A stretch of DNA of 64,000 bases from Planctomycetales bacterium. Its GTDB lineage: Bacteria > Planctomycetota > Phycisphaerae > SM23-33. The position numbers and the translations under genes are program-made. The notes below the pieces were generated by a model, which saw nothing but the letters and a program-made list of their open reading frames with translations, was not told where the DNA came from and ran no database searches. The stretch is taken from contig JAUWNJ010000009.1 of NCBI GenBank assembly GCA_030612725.1, positions 1-64,000 on the forward strand. The letters run 5' to 3'. Below, piece by piece: positions 15,554 to 24,665 of this stretch; position 1 is the first letter of the stretch, and each line of letters opens with the position of its first letter.

Positions 15554-17680
15554 TCAAGATCCGGTAGTTAACGTCGCCAGCGCCTTTTGGGCTTTGGCGG
15601 CAAGTTTGGCATTGGGAGAAATCGCCCATTTTTTCAACATCGGCTGCGCCTTGGCGGGGTGAAGCCTCATCATGGTTTCGATCCAGGCAAGTTTCGTGCC
15701 TATAAGCGTGGGTTCTTCAACGGCCGACATCAGGACTTTCAGACGCGAGGAATCGCCGGCTTTGCCGATGGCCCGAATCATCTCTGTTCGGACCCAGTCA
15801 TCTTCAGCCGGGAGACGGCGGGCGAAGGCGTCGCCGACGGTCTTGCCATAAACAAATCCCAAGGCTTTGACCGCCCCAGCCCGGTATTGTGTATTCGGGT
15901 GGTCGATGTAATTCATGAGGACCGGACACACCTTAGCATTGCCGGTCGCGCCGAGCAAGGCCATCCACTGGTAAGCAATCCAGTCGGGGTTGAACGGCCG
16001 CATCCGCTTCAATTCGCGCTGGGCCATTTCACGCTCCCACTTGTCCTTGCTCCTGGACTCTTTTTCGAGACGCGCCTTGCGTTCCTTGTGGTGTGCTTCC
16101 CGTTCCGCGAGTTCCTTCTTCATCCGCCCGTACAGGCCGTCGAAATCACCCTGTTTCAGCAAGGGATACACGTAGGTAATGCTGACGCTGTCGCGGCTGC
16201 GGATGCGCTCGATATTCGTCAGCAACACCGCCTTGCCGGATGCATCGCCTTTGGCAGCCAGTTCCAGAGCGGCCTCAAGCGCCAAGTCGTCGTTGCGCTT
16301 CAGCACATCCCAGAGTTGCTCGCGAGCCTCCTTCGTTTGCGTTGCGCCGAGCACGTGAATTTTGAACTTCGCCAGCGGATCGTCATCCTTGACGGATTTC
16401 AGATCCGGTAAGGCTTTCAGCAGATCTGGGCCTATGGCGGCGGCGTTGTCAGCCCACTGCTCCTTCTCGAAAGACGCGTACATCCGGTCGCTCTTGAGCA
16501 TCTTGATAATCAATGGCACAGCCTTCTTCGACCGGGTGTTGAGCAATGCCTTGTACACCTCTTGTTGGTTTAGCCTACTGCCCATTAGTTTTTCCAATGC
16601 GGGCAGTTCCTTCTCCGTCGCAGTTGCCGCCAAGGCGGCAAACAGCCGAGAGTCGGCGGCTTCGGGTGGATTCTTCAACGCCTCAACGATGATCGGTGCT
16701 GCTTGTGCAGCCCGGAACGCCTCCACGCCACGGGCTGATCCCTGAACAGTCCGGAAGTGGCGGTTCGTAAGCCCCTCCAGGAAAATCGGCAGATGCTGTT
16801 CTCGCGGCTCGGGGGTGAGCAAAGCATAAATCGCAGCCTCTCGCAGCCGCTTCGGACAATTGAGGACGAAGTCTTTCAAGAAGGCGATAACTATCTCGTC
16901 TTTAGAATCTCGCAGAAATGCGACCGCCGCTAATTTCCGGGCGTCCGACCCCTTTTTTGCGGCTACTAGAACAGAGGCCACGGGCTTGGCTCCGTATCTG
17001 ACGCGGAACAACTGCTTGTCCACAAGCAGGCCGAGGCGGCCTTGTAAGCCCAGGAGCCTGGCTTTCTCCAGCCATTTGATAGCGTCTTTGTCTTTACCCG
17101 CCTGGCGGAAAAGTTCGCCAATGAGATAGGTACAAATGACTTTCTGGTCAGCGGGCAGGTCTTTTGCGGTCAAGGCGGCTTTATGGGCGTCTATGGCGGC
17201 CGACAACCTCCGCTGGATGACGGCTTGCTCGCCGGTATCGTCCGCCACCCATTTGGCGGCCAGGGCGAGTCTCGCCAGCATGAGCGGGTTATTGGTCCAG
17301 GCCCTCTCCACGGCGACAGCCCGGTCCAACCTGATGAACAATCGCGGACTTTTCACTGCCGCCAAAGCCTTGCGGACCTTGTCTTTGTCCAGGCCCCCGG
17401 CCTTGTCGAAACGCTCGTACTGGGCAGTGAACCCGCATTTCGGGCACATCAGGAAACTCCGGATGGTCATGTCCACGCCGACGCCGCGAGGTCGAAAATC
17501 GTCGCTCACGCCGGAAATAAACGTGCTCCGGGGAACGCTGGCGGTTACCTTTGTATCGCACACGGGACAAGCCCTGGTAACGTCTCCCAAAGTAGTAGCC
17601 AACGCGGACGGGACAAGAACCAACCCGACTAGAATGCATCCTGAAACAATCAGCATTGCCTGCTTTGTGTGCCGTTGCAT
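15554..17680 (-). CDS. Secreted HEAT-repeat protein with N-terminal zinc-ribbon-like region
   Basis: After a signal peptide (residues 1-28, ending ALA) there are two CxxC pairs, CPVCDT and CPKCGF, about 45 residues apart, as in DUF2225-type zinc ribbons. The remaining chain to residue 708 is alpha-helical with HEAT-like units such as DWVRTEMIRAIGKAGDSSRL and NTQYRAGAVKALGFVYG near the C-terminus. Such proteins are scaffolds; no catalytic motif is seen. GAGGAAA precedes the ATG. It lies 60 bases upstream of the DUF4091 gene and may be co-transcribed with it. Confidence 0.7.
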   Translation of the reverse strand: MQRHTKQAMLIVSGCILVGLVLVPSALATTLGDVTRACPVCDTKVTASVPRSTFISGVSDDFRPRGVGVDMTIRSFLMCPKCGFTAQYERFDKAGGLDKDKVRKALAAVKSPRLFIRLDRAVAVERAWTNNPLMLARLALAAKWVADDTGEQAVIQRRLSAAIDAHKAALTAKDLPADQKVICTYLIGELFRQAGKDKDAIKWLEKARLLGLQGRLGLLVDKQLFRVRYGAKPVASVLVAAKKGSDARKLAAVAFLRDSKDEIVIAFLKDFVLNCPKRLREAAIYALLTPEPREQHLPIFLEGLTNRHFRTVQGSARGVEAFRAAQAAPIIVEALKNPPEAADSRLFAALAATATEKELPALEKLMGSRLNQQEVYKALLNTRSKKAVPLIIKMLKSDRMYASFEKEQWADNAAAIGPDLLKALPDLKSVKDDDPLAKFKIHVLGATQTKEAREQLWDVLKRNDDLALEAALELAAKGDASGKAVLLTNIERIRSRDSVSITYVYPLLKQGDFDGLYGRMKKELAEREAHHKERKARLEKESRSKDKWEREMAQRELKRMRPFNPDWIAYQWMALLGATGNAKVCPVLMNYIDHPNTQYRAGAVKALGFVYGKTVGDAFARRLPAEDDWVRTEMIRAIGKAGDSSRLKVLMSAVEEPTLIGTKLAWIETMMRLHPAKAQPMLKKWAISPNAKLAAKAQKALATLTTGS

Positions 17681-17750
17681 GATCTTTTCCTCTTATATCC
17701 TGGTAGTCTCCCCCCTCATTATTACCTCTTATACATAACGTTATCGAACC

Positions 17751-18941
17751 TTACAGCATTGGTACTTCTGTGTCTATTCCACCGTTCTCTGCCGAGAGGT
17801 AGGCGGCGTAAATAGTCGCTATCGTGTCCAGCGCCAACTCAAGCCCCGCCTGCGGCTGAGATCCTGTGGCGGCACAGGAAATGAAATCCTGCATTTCGGC
17901 GTGATAGCCAACGGTGAAATTCTCGTCGGGGGCGGCTGGGGACCAGCCCTCCTTCGTGCTTATCTTCTCGACGGTGTAAATATCCTCGTACTGAGGCCCG
18001 CTCGGATTGAACGTATCGACAAGGTTGGTCGGACTGATGCGGCAGAGTGTTCGGTGATTGTTGGCGAAGACCTCGACGTAATCCGTCAGCCCGCCCAGTG
18101 ACAGTTCGCTTGCGATAACGTCAGCCACCGTGCCGTCGTCGAAAACGACGTGCATGATGCCGTAGTCCTCGATGTCATGATAATCGGTGCGGATGAACCC
18201 GGCGTCGCGGTAACCCTCCAGCCGCGTGATTTCGTGAATGCGCGCGCTGACACTGACGGGTCTGATGGGCTTGCCGTTTCGCGCAAGCCCTTCGGCTTCC
18301 TTGAGATAAAGCACGCCGCCGAGTGGGTGGCAGGCCTTTCCCATCAGCGCCCCCCCACCGGCGAAGCGCCAGATGCCATAGACCGGAGAACCCGAACCGT
18401 TGTGCGACTCCTCGCCGACCATTCGGAGAACCTGCGCGCCGGTCTTCTCGATAATCTCGCGCTCTTTCTGGATGCTGGGGGCATAGACGTAATTCTCGGC
18501 ATAGCCCAGAACGACGTTATTATCCCGCACTGCTTTTGCGATACGCTTCAGCCGATCGATAACCTCTTCGAGCATCTGCTTCTTACCGGCCCGGTTTCCG
18601 AAAAATTCATCCCCCGCCCCCACAGGCCCGAAGCAGCCCGTCAGCGGCTTTTCACAGATGATTCCCACCCCAGCCGACGCGGCTGCGAGGATACCGGCTT
18701 CATGCACATACGGCGGGGAGCATATGTCCAGTACGTCGATATGCTCAAGCATAGCCTCGACGCTATCGAAAACGGGAATCCCATGTTCAGCCCCGAATTT
18801 CTTCCGGCTCTCTTCCCGCAGCGACGTAACCCCCGCCAATTCGACCTCGTAGCCATAAACCCGCCGGAGCGACTCAATATGAAACCCCGCGGCAAACCCC
18901 GCACCGACAATACCGACACGTATCTTCTTCGTTGCAGCCAT
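17751..18941 (-). CDS. Gfo/Idh/MocA family oxidoreductase
   Basis: The 396-residue protein has a Rossmann domain (RVGIVGAGFAAGFHIESL) and the family motif IICEKPLTG, where the lysine is catalytic. DVLDICSPPYVHEAGILAAA is also typical. Members are NAD(P)-dependent dehydrogenases of sugars, inositols or glycoside 3-positions. An AGGAGA site precedes the ATG at 18941. A heptamer-repeat hairpin separates it from the RNase Z-like gene. Unlike the fusion at 2065-3771, the nucleotide-binding and EKP motifs are canonical, so this copy is probably active. Confidence 0.88.
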   Translation of the reverse strand: MAATKKIRVGIVGAGFAAGFHIESLRRVYGYEVELAGVTSLREESRKKFGAEHGIPVFDSVEAMLEHIDVLDICSPPYVHEAGILAAASAGVGIICEKPLTGCFGPVGAGDEFFGNRAGKKQMLEEVIDRLKRIAKAVRDNNVVLGYAENYVYAPSIQKEREIIEKTGAQVLRMVGEESHNGSGSPVYGIWRFAGGGALMGKACHPLGGVLYLKEAEGLARNGKPIRPVSVSARIHEITRLEGYRDAGFIRTDYHDIEDYGIMHVVFDDGTVADVIASELSLGGLTDYVEVFANNHRTLCRISPTNLVDTFNPSGPQYEDIYTVEKISTKEGWSPAAPDENFTVGYHAEMQDFISCAATGSQPQAGLELALDTIATIYAAYLSAENGGIDTEVPML

Positions 18942-18965
18942 CGTTTATCGTTCTCCTGTAGAAAC

Positions 18966-19060
18966 TAATGATAAATGCTAAATGAAAAATGTTAAACGAC
19001 GCGACCTGAGACATAACAAGCATCCGGTATTAGCATTTAGCATTTTACATTTGGCATTTC
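18966..19060. repeat. Heptamer-repeat hairpin
   Basis: The left arm reads in seven-base units (aaatgct, aaatgaa, aaatgtt, aaacgac) and the right arm in complementary units (ttagcat, ttagcat, tttacat, ttggcat), so the array folds into an imperfect hairpin. It fills the gap between two minus-strand genes and includes the stop codon of the RNase Z-like gene. Confidence 0.7.
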
Positions 19061-19922
19061 AGTCGTCCTGAATATGTTTCCACGACATAAGGAAAGTAAC
19101 ACGTTCGCGGATGTTGGCTGGGAGGGTTTTTTTGAGGATTTTTCTGGCATCGGTCAGGTTCGTCCTGCGGGTTACGTGCGTCAGGATAATCCGTTCGTTA
19201 TTCATCCCTTCAAGCACCTCAGCCAAATCGGTTACATGCAGGTGCTTTCCCGCACGCGCCCGGCTGACGTGATCGTCGTCAAAGAAGGTACACTCGATAA
19301 GCAGCACTTTCGAGTCGCGGACGTGCTGGATGGCGGAGTAATTGGCCTTGGCTGTATCGCCCAGGTAAGTTACCAGCGGCATCTCGACCCGCCGGGTAAT
19401 TTCGACGCCCTTTTTCTTGAGTTCCACAAGTTCAGGTCCGTCCAGGCCTATGAATTCGTCCTTGAGTTTCTGCCGGACGTCGATAAGCGAAAAACCCAGC
19501 GAGTTTCCGATATGCCGCGTTGCGAAAGCGCGCGCAATAAGGCCTCGGCGGATTTCGTAATCGTCGCCGTCGCTCATTCCGACGAACTTGTGCGGCGAGG
19601 GATGCCCCTCAACGCGAGCGACGGCATCCATAAGATTTTCCAGCGGATCGACAATCGAATGGGCCACCAGCGCGACGCCCCCGCCGATTCCCTGGAAATC
19701 ACGCTGACTGAAGTAGTAGGCCAGTCCGGCAGCGTGGTCCATGTGCCCGTGGCTCAGCAGGACGTGATTGACGCGCATGGCTTCGCGCGGGCAGCGACCT
19801 ATGTCGAAAACCACGTCAAGTTCCGGCACGACGATGACAGACTCCTCGCCCGCGACGCTGTAGCCGGCGAGCGTAAAGTCGTCAAATTCCATACAGCTGA
19901 GTTTGAATGCCCGTGTCTTCAT
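19059..19922 (-). CDS. Metallo-beta-lactamase fold hydrolase, RNase Z-like
   Basis: LLSHGHMDHAAGL is the HxHxDH metal-binding motif. A GDTAKANYSAI block and LLIECTFFDDDHVSRARAGKHLH supply later ligands, as in the RNase Z/ElaC branch. RNase Z cleaves the 3' trailer of tRNA precursors. At 287 residues it is slightly shorter than typical bacterial RNase Z (about 305-330), and the exosite arm is not obvious. A tRNA 3'-processing role is likely but not certain. Confidence 0.75.
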   Translation of the reverse strand: MKTRAFKLSCMEFDDFTLAGYSVAGEESVIVVPELDVVFDIGRCPREAMRVNHVLLSHGHMDHAAGLAYYFSQRDFQGIGGGVALVAHSIVDPLENLMDAVARVEGHPSPHKFVGMSDGDDYEIRRGLIARAFATRHIGNSLGFSLIDVRQKLKDEFIGLDGPELVELKKKGVEITRRVEMPLVTYLGDTAKANYSAIQHVRDSKVLLIECTFFDDDHVSRARAGKHLHVTDLAEVLEGMNNERIILTHVTRRTNLTDARKILKKTLPANIRERVTFLMSWKHIQDD

Positions 19923-20155
19923 GGATTGGCTATCGTAAGGAACGACGACGAGATGGTCAAGCGTAGCACGGGCGTGTTACAAGATTTGTAGCACTTCAGC
20001 AATTTGCAACGAGAAAATATCGGATCGCGCCGGACACATCGGACACTTGGCATTGCGAACAGATAAACTCTTACCATGATTTATTGAAACGCTTCGCGCA
20101 AAAAGGCGTTAAACACGGTAGGATCATTGTGATCGCTGAAGGAAAGGTATATCAC

Positions 20156-21961
20156 ATGCGGAAAATACCGGTATTGATCGTTTTGGCGGGGCTGATGCTC
20201 GCTGCCGTTGCTACCGGCGATATTATCTATAAACGCAACGGGACAAAACTCGTCGGGAAAGTTACCGAAAAAGGTGATAAATACATCATCAAGATGCCCA
20301 ACGGAATTTCCTTTCCTGTCAATAAGGCCGACGTCATCCACGTTGCCTATGGTGTTGGTACGACCATGCCGGCTTCAGCACCGGCTACGCCCGCTGATAA
20401 TCACAGGCCGATTAATCCCAGCGTTTCGAGTGTCCGGCGTTGGAATATTAATGAGGCGACGCTGCCCGAACCGATTGTCTTTATGCTCTCCCGCCAGATA
20501 GAGTTGCTCGGTAAATCCGCGACCGACACGATGCGTAAGCAATCGCGGCAGTGGAAAATCGTCGCCCATGACGGTAAACGCAAACTCGGACAGGGGTGGC
20601 TCACGCGGACCCAGCAGCGGCAGCGACGCACATCTTTTGAGAAACGTCTCCGCCAGGGTGACAAATTCGCACAACAGGCAAAACGTCTTTCGGACAGAAC
20701 AGCCTCCGACCGGTCGAAAAAGAGGAAACTGCTCACGAACGCCCGTCGGGAATATACAGCCGCGGTTTCCGCCTTACCGGACACGCTGATGCGTAACTTT
20801 TTCACTGCCGTTCTGGACATGCGCAAGAGGAGTTACAAAAAGGCGGAACGCGGGTTCGCTCGCTGCATACGCGCCGAACCGCTGGTGGCTGCCTTCCATC
20901 AGGGACGCGGAATCGCCCTGTCGAAACTGGATCGACCGTTGGATGCGCTGGCTGAATTCGTCATCTGTCTGGAACTGCGAGATGATACTTATGACACTAT
21001 TCAACTTATCGAGGCTGCGATGAAGAACGTTCCGGGAGCAAAACTGGGCGACAAAACATACCTGAAGGCCCAGGACCTGCTCGACCGGTACGAAAAAGCC
21101 ACAAGCACCAGGCGAACCCGAAACACAAGCATCACCTGGCTGATGCCGGGATCGGACTGGCAGAAGAAATCGTACCATCGGCCCGGAAGCGACCGCAGCA
21201 ACAAGCAACAACCCGACACGCATTTTGCCCCGTTTCTTCCTCCGTATGATCGGATCATCAGCAAACAGGCAATTGCGATACCCATTTCGGAAACGTCGCT
21301 ACTGGTCGATAAAGACGCAATCGTCGGAGCGGGAATAATATACGTCCAGATCGCCCCGAACAAGATCGTGCGGGCATGGAAAGGACGAAGCAGTAAAGCC
21401 CGTACCTCCAGCCGAAGCAAACGCGGAAAAAGACCCGAACTTCCGCTGGCGATAATCCATACCGACGGCGTAACGTTCACGCCGGTGAACATCGAAAAAA
21501 TCAAACCCCTGAAAACCGACCAGGTTGTAACTATTCGAGCAACCAATCTGTACAGGCAGATGGGGACGGAAATACGCCTCGGCCAGGCGACTGTTACGCA
21601 GGCCACCAAACCAGCCACTCGACCAAGCTCGCAACAGGACAGCGTAACTCTCAGCAAATCGGCGCTGCTTCCGGGCGAAACCATCGGGGCGGTCATGGTC
21701 GATGGTGTGTTTTCAGGTCTGTTGACCTCCCGCACCAAGCCACAGGAAAATGGCTGTGGAAAAAGCGATTTTATTACACCGACTGACCTGTCAGCCTGGA
21801 TCGAGCCGATTAAACGCTCGCTCGGGCGAAAAAGACCAACCAGTAGTCGTAAGCCCAGGATAAAAGAGGACGCCCCCAAGGAAACAGCGACCGGTAATGT
21901 TTTTCTGGTTCACATAATCATCGGTGAAAAGCCCCCCACCAGCGAAGTGATCGGAAATTAG
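20156..21961 (+). CDS. Secreted protein with TPR-like centre and C-terminal domain of unknown function
   Basis: The ATG at 20156 (MRKIPVLIVLAGLMLAAVATG) gives a signal peptide and has GAAGGAAAGG upstream; an earlier in-frame ATG at 20084 does not. The mature N-terminus, DIIYKRNGTKLVGKVTEKGDKYIIKMPNG, is a small beta module seen in planctomycete proteins. Residues about 190-310 resemble TPR helices, and the last 250 residues are beta-rich with GETIGAVMVDGVFSGLL, faintly like a trypsin-fold domain but without a visible catalytic triad. The function is unknown. Confidence 0.6.
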   Translation: MRKIPVLIVLAGLMLAAVATGDIIYKRNGTKLVGKVTEKGDKYIIKMPNGISFPVNKADVIHVAYGVGTTMPASAPATPADNHRPINPSVSSVRRWNINEATLPEPIVFMLSRQIELLGKSATDTMRKQSRQWKIVAHDGKRKLGQGWLTRTQQRQRRTSFEKRLRQGDKFAQQAKRLSDRTASDRSKKRKLLTNARREYTAAVSALPDTLMRNFFTAVLDMRKRSYKKAERGFARCIRAEPLVAAFHQGRGIALSKLDRPLDALAEFVICLELRDDTYDTIQLIEAAMKNVPGAKLGDKTYLKAQDLLDRYEKATSTRRTRNTSITWLMPGSDWQKKSYHRPGSDRSNKQQPDTHFAPFLPPYDRIISKQAIAIPISETSLLVDKDAIVGAGIIYVQIAPNKIVRAWKGRSSKARTSSRSKRGKRPELPLAIIHTDGVTFTPVNIEKIKPLKTDQVVTIRATNLYRQMGTEIRLGQATVTQATKPATRPSSQQDSVTLSKSALLPGETIGAVMVDGVFSGLLTSRTKPQENGCGKSDFITPTDLSAWIEPIKRSLGRKRPTSSRKPRIKEDAPKETATGNVFLVHIIIGEKPPTSEVIGN

Positions 21962-21971
21962 AGAAAGATAA

Positions 21972-22048
21972 AGGTGGGCCTGCGCTTCCCGTGGGCCCAT
22001 AGGGATGCCTACGGCAGGACACTATGTGTCGCTTCGGCCCAGCCTACC
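21972..22048. repeat. Dispersed hairpin repeat, copy 1 (GTAGGCTGGG family)
   Basis: On the minus strand this begins GTAGGCTGGGCCGAAGCG followed by ACACATAGTG. It shares with copy 2 (26794-26885) the arm ending and the central stretch around CATAGGGATGCCTACGGCAGG. It lies just after the stop of the TPR-like gene. Confidence 0.7.
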
Positions 22049-22187
22049 CGCTGAACGCTAATATTAACTTGACGCTCAATATGTAGTTGCATATCTTACC
22101 TCACGACCCCTATATGATGATTGTGGAGATTGGGTTTTTTACATTCGTTTTTCAATTCGCAATCCGCAATCATTTGAGAGTTTTGCG

Positions 22188-22739
22188 ATGCAATGTCCTT
22201 TTTGTGGTGATGATGACGATAAGGTTATCGACTCTCGCAGCAGCGAAGGCGGTCAGGCAGTGCGCCGACGTCGACAATGCCTGGCCTGTAACCGTCGGTT
22301 CACCACCTACGAGCGTGTCGAAGAAACCACCCGTATCATGGTAATCAAAAAGGACGGTTCACGCGTCCCCTACGACCGTCAGCGTCTCCTGTCCGGGCTT
22401 CAAAAGGCCTGCTATAAGCGCCCCGTAAGCGATAAGCAACTCATGCAAATCGTTGAGATTATCGAGGAAAGCATCTTCCGCAACTACGAGAAGGACGTTC
22501 CCTCCTCGTTCATCGGCGACACAGCCAGCGATTGTCTTCGCAAAACCGACAAGGTCGCCTTCATTCGCTTCGCCAGCGTTTATCGCGAATTCGAGGACGT
22601 TGGGGAATTAATCGAGCACGCCGAAGAAGTCCGAGACATACCAGACGAAGACCCCGACCAGAAGATATTGTTCGACGCGAGTGATAAGGATTCGAAATCG
22701 GCACAGTCAACTGATCGGGAACAAAAAGCCCAAAAATAA
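22188..22739 (+). CDS. nrdR: Transcriptional repressor NrdR
   Basis: NrdR represses ribonucleotide reductase operons by sensing ATP/dATP. The N-terminal zinc ribbon is intact (MQCPFCGDDDDKVIDSR and CLACNRRFTTYERVE), followed by the ATP-cone (IMVIKKDGSRVPYDRQRLLSGLQKA) and the conserved IRFASVYREFEDV. At 183 residues it is some 30 longer than usual; the extra C-terminal part is charged and probably disordered. The stop overlaps the start of the next gene (TAATG), so the two are co-translated. Confidence 0.96.
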   Translation: MQCPFCGDDDDKVIDSRSSEGGQAVRRRRQCLACNRRFTTYERVEETTRIMVIKKDGSRVPYDRQRLLSGLQKACYKRPVSDKQLMQIVEIIEESIFRNYEKDVPSSFIGDTASDCLRKTDKVAFIRFASVYREFEDVGELIEHAEEVRDIPDEDPDQKILFDASDKDSKSAQSTDREQKAQK

Positions 22740-24451
22740 TGGACATGATTTTCAACATAGTCGGCGGACTGGCGCTGTTCCTGTTTGGTATGGGTCTGCT
22801 TTCGGAGGGACTCAAAAAAGTTGCGGGAAATCGCCTGCGACATCTACTTGAGAAAATGACGTCCAACCCGATACTGGGCCTGCTGACGGGCGCGGGCGTT
22901 ACCTGCCTGATTCAATCCAGTTCCGCTACAAGCGTTATGGTCGTCGGGCTGGTCAATGCCGGACTGCTCGCTCTGAGCCAGGCCATTTGCGTCGTCCTCG
23001 GCGCGAATATCGGTACTACAATGACCGCCTGGCTGGTAGGTCTGGCGTCCGGGCTGAAGTTGCTGAAAATGTCCATGTATGCCATGCCGATGATCGCGCT
23101 GGGTATGGTCGTACAATTTGTCGGTAAAAGGCAAAAATCCAAACATATCGGTCAGATACTCCTGGGTTTCGGAATTCTGTTCATCGGTATCGGCTTTATG
23201 AAGGAAGCCTTCGCGCCACTCGCAGATAACGACGGGGTAAGGCAATTCCTGGTCTCTATCGGGGACCAGCCAATCTACGCAGTCTTGGCCGGTACGGCCA
23301 TAACCGTTCTTATCCAGAGCAGTTCGGCCTCAATTGCCATCATCCAGTTACTTGCAATCCAGGGACTCTTCGGCGGCGATCCGGAGACCGCCTTTCGCAT
23401 CGCAATCCCGTTCGTCCTCGGCGACAATATCGGTACGACCATCACCGCCCAACTCGCTGCCCTTCGGTCAAACGTCAATGCCCGACGGGCCGCTATGGCG
23501 CACACAATGTTTAATGTCTTCGGCGTCGGCTGGGTCCTCCCCCTGGTGTACCTCGGATGGTTTCCCTCTATAGTCAATTACATCACGCCCTGGTCGCTCG
23601 GGTTCAATACGATCGGGCTTGAAATTGCCGCCGCTCACAGCATATTCAACGTCGTCAATGCCCTGGCGTTCCTTCCGCTGGTCGGATTACTGGAAAAAAC
23701 CGTTGTGCGGATACTCCCCGCCCGCAAGGGCGATATCCAGGTGCAGCCGGTAACGCTTGATCGGAACCTGCTGGCGACACCGCCTGTGGCGATGGACCAG
23801 GCAAGGCGCGAACTGGTACGCATGGCCGAAACCGCCCGCGACGCCCTCGACGATGCAATTACCGCTGTACGACACGACGACCGTGCCGCGCTGAAACGCG
23901 TCGCAATAAAAGAAGACGCTGTGGACGACTTCCAGACCGAGATTACGCGCTATCTCGTGGAATTGTCCCAGCGAACACTCTCGTCCGAAGAAGCCGGCGA
24001 ACTGCCCGTTCTGCTCCACGCGGTCAATGACGTCGAGCGCATCAGCGACCACGCGGTCAACATCACCGAAATCGCCGTTCGAAAATTCGACCAGAAACTC
24101 ACTTTCAGCCAACACGCCACCGAGGAAATGGGCAGGATGCGAGATGAAATTTACCAGATGTTCGACAACATCCTTGCCGCTATTGGAAATAACGACCTTT
24201 CCGCAGCCAAAGAATCCTTCAAACATGAAAAAACTATCAACCGGATGCAGATGGAACTTCGCCGAAGCCATGTCCGACGACTCAGCGAAGGGACATGTTC
24301 AGCCATGGTGGGACTGCTGTTCGTCGATTTCGTCGATAACCTGGAAAAGATAGGCGACCACCTGACCAACATCGCCCAGGGCGTACTCGGTGGACTCCAG
24401 TGGGACGGAAAAACAGAGATGGAACAGAAAAGCGAAGAGAATATTGAATAA
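22739..24451 (+). CDS. Na+/phosphate cotransporter with C-terminal PhoU domain
   Basis: The 570-residue protein has two inverted Na/Pi-cotransporter repeats, each with the QSSSA signature (CLIQSSSATSVMVVGLVNAG and VLIQSSSASIAIIQLLA) and GANIGTT/GDNIGTT loops, over about nine membrane spans. From about residue 345 a cytoplasmic PhoU-like helical domain follows (AVNDVERISDHAVNITEIA, FVDNLEKIGDHLTNIAQGV). This is the NptA/YjbB-type architecture, which moves phosphate with sodium. It overlaps nrdR by one base. The pairing of nrdR with phosphate transport is not one I know as conserved. Confidence 0.92.
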   Translation: MDMIFNIVGGLALFLFGMGLLSEGLKKVAGNRLRHLLEKMTSNPILGLLTGAGVTCLIQSSSATSVMVVGLVNAGLLALSQAICVVLGANIGTTMTAWLVGLASGLKLLKMSMYAMPMIALGMVVQFVGKRQKSKHIGQILLGFGILFIGIGFMKEAFAPLADNDGVRQFLVSIGDQPIYAVLAGTAITVLIQSSSASIAIIQLLAIQGLFGGDPETAFRIAIPFVLGDNIGTTITAQLAALRSNVNARRAAMAHTMFNVFGVGWVLPLVYLGWFPSIVNYITPWSLGFNTIGLEIAAAHSIFNVVNALAFLPLVGLLEKTVVRILPARKGDIQVQPVTLDRNLLATPPVAMDQARRELVRMAETARDALDDAITAVRHDDRAALKRVAIKEDAVDDFQTEITRYLVELSQRTLSSEEAGELPVLLHAVNDVERISDHAVNITEIAVRKFDQKLTFSQHATEEMGRMRDEIYQMFDNILAAIGNNDLSAAKESFKHEKTINRMQMELRRSHVRRLSEGTCSAMVGLLFVDFVDNLEKIGDHLTNIAQGVLGGLQWDGKTEMEQKSEENIE

Positions 24452-24560
24452 TGAACAGAGAATTTCGAATTTTGAAGTAAAAGAAACAATTCTCACACCG
24501 GCAAGTTTTTTTTTACTTCGTAATTCAAAATTCTCTGCTCGATATTCAATATTCTTTTTT
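24439..24560 (+). terminator. Heptamer-repeat hairpin followed by a T run
   Basis: Seven-base units (gaatatt, gaataat, gaacaga, gaatttc, gaatttt) form the left arm and complementary units (caaaatt, cgatatt, caatatt) the right arm. TTTTTT follows at 24555-24560. The array starts inside the last codons of the Na/Pi gene and could end its transcript. Confidence 0.6.
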
Positions 24561-24665
24561 CCATTGACTGTGTCCTGCCTTTTCAGTTAGTCTCTATCGG
24601 CAACCTATGGTCTATCAATCGACCCTGAAAATTCGGTTGCCCAGTTCTTTTAAGGAGCCTTCGCT

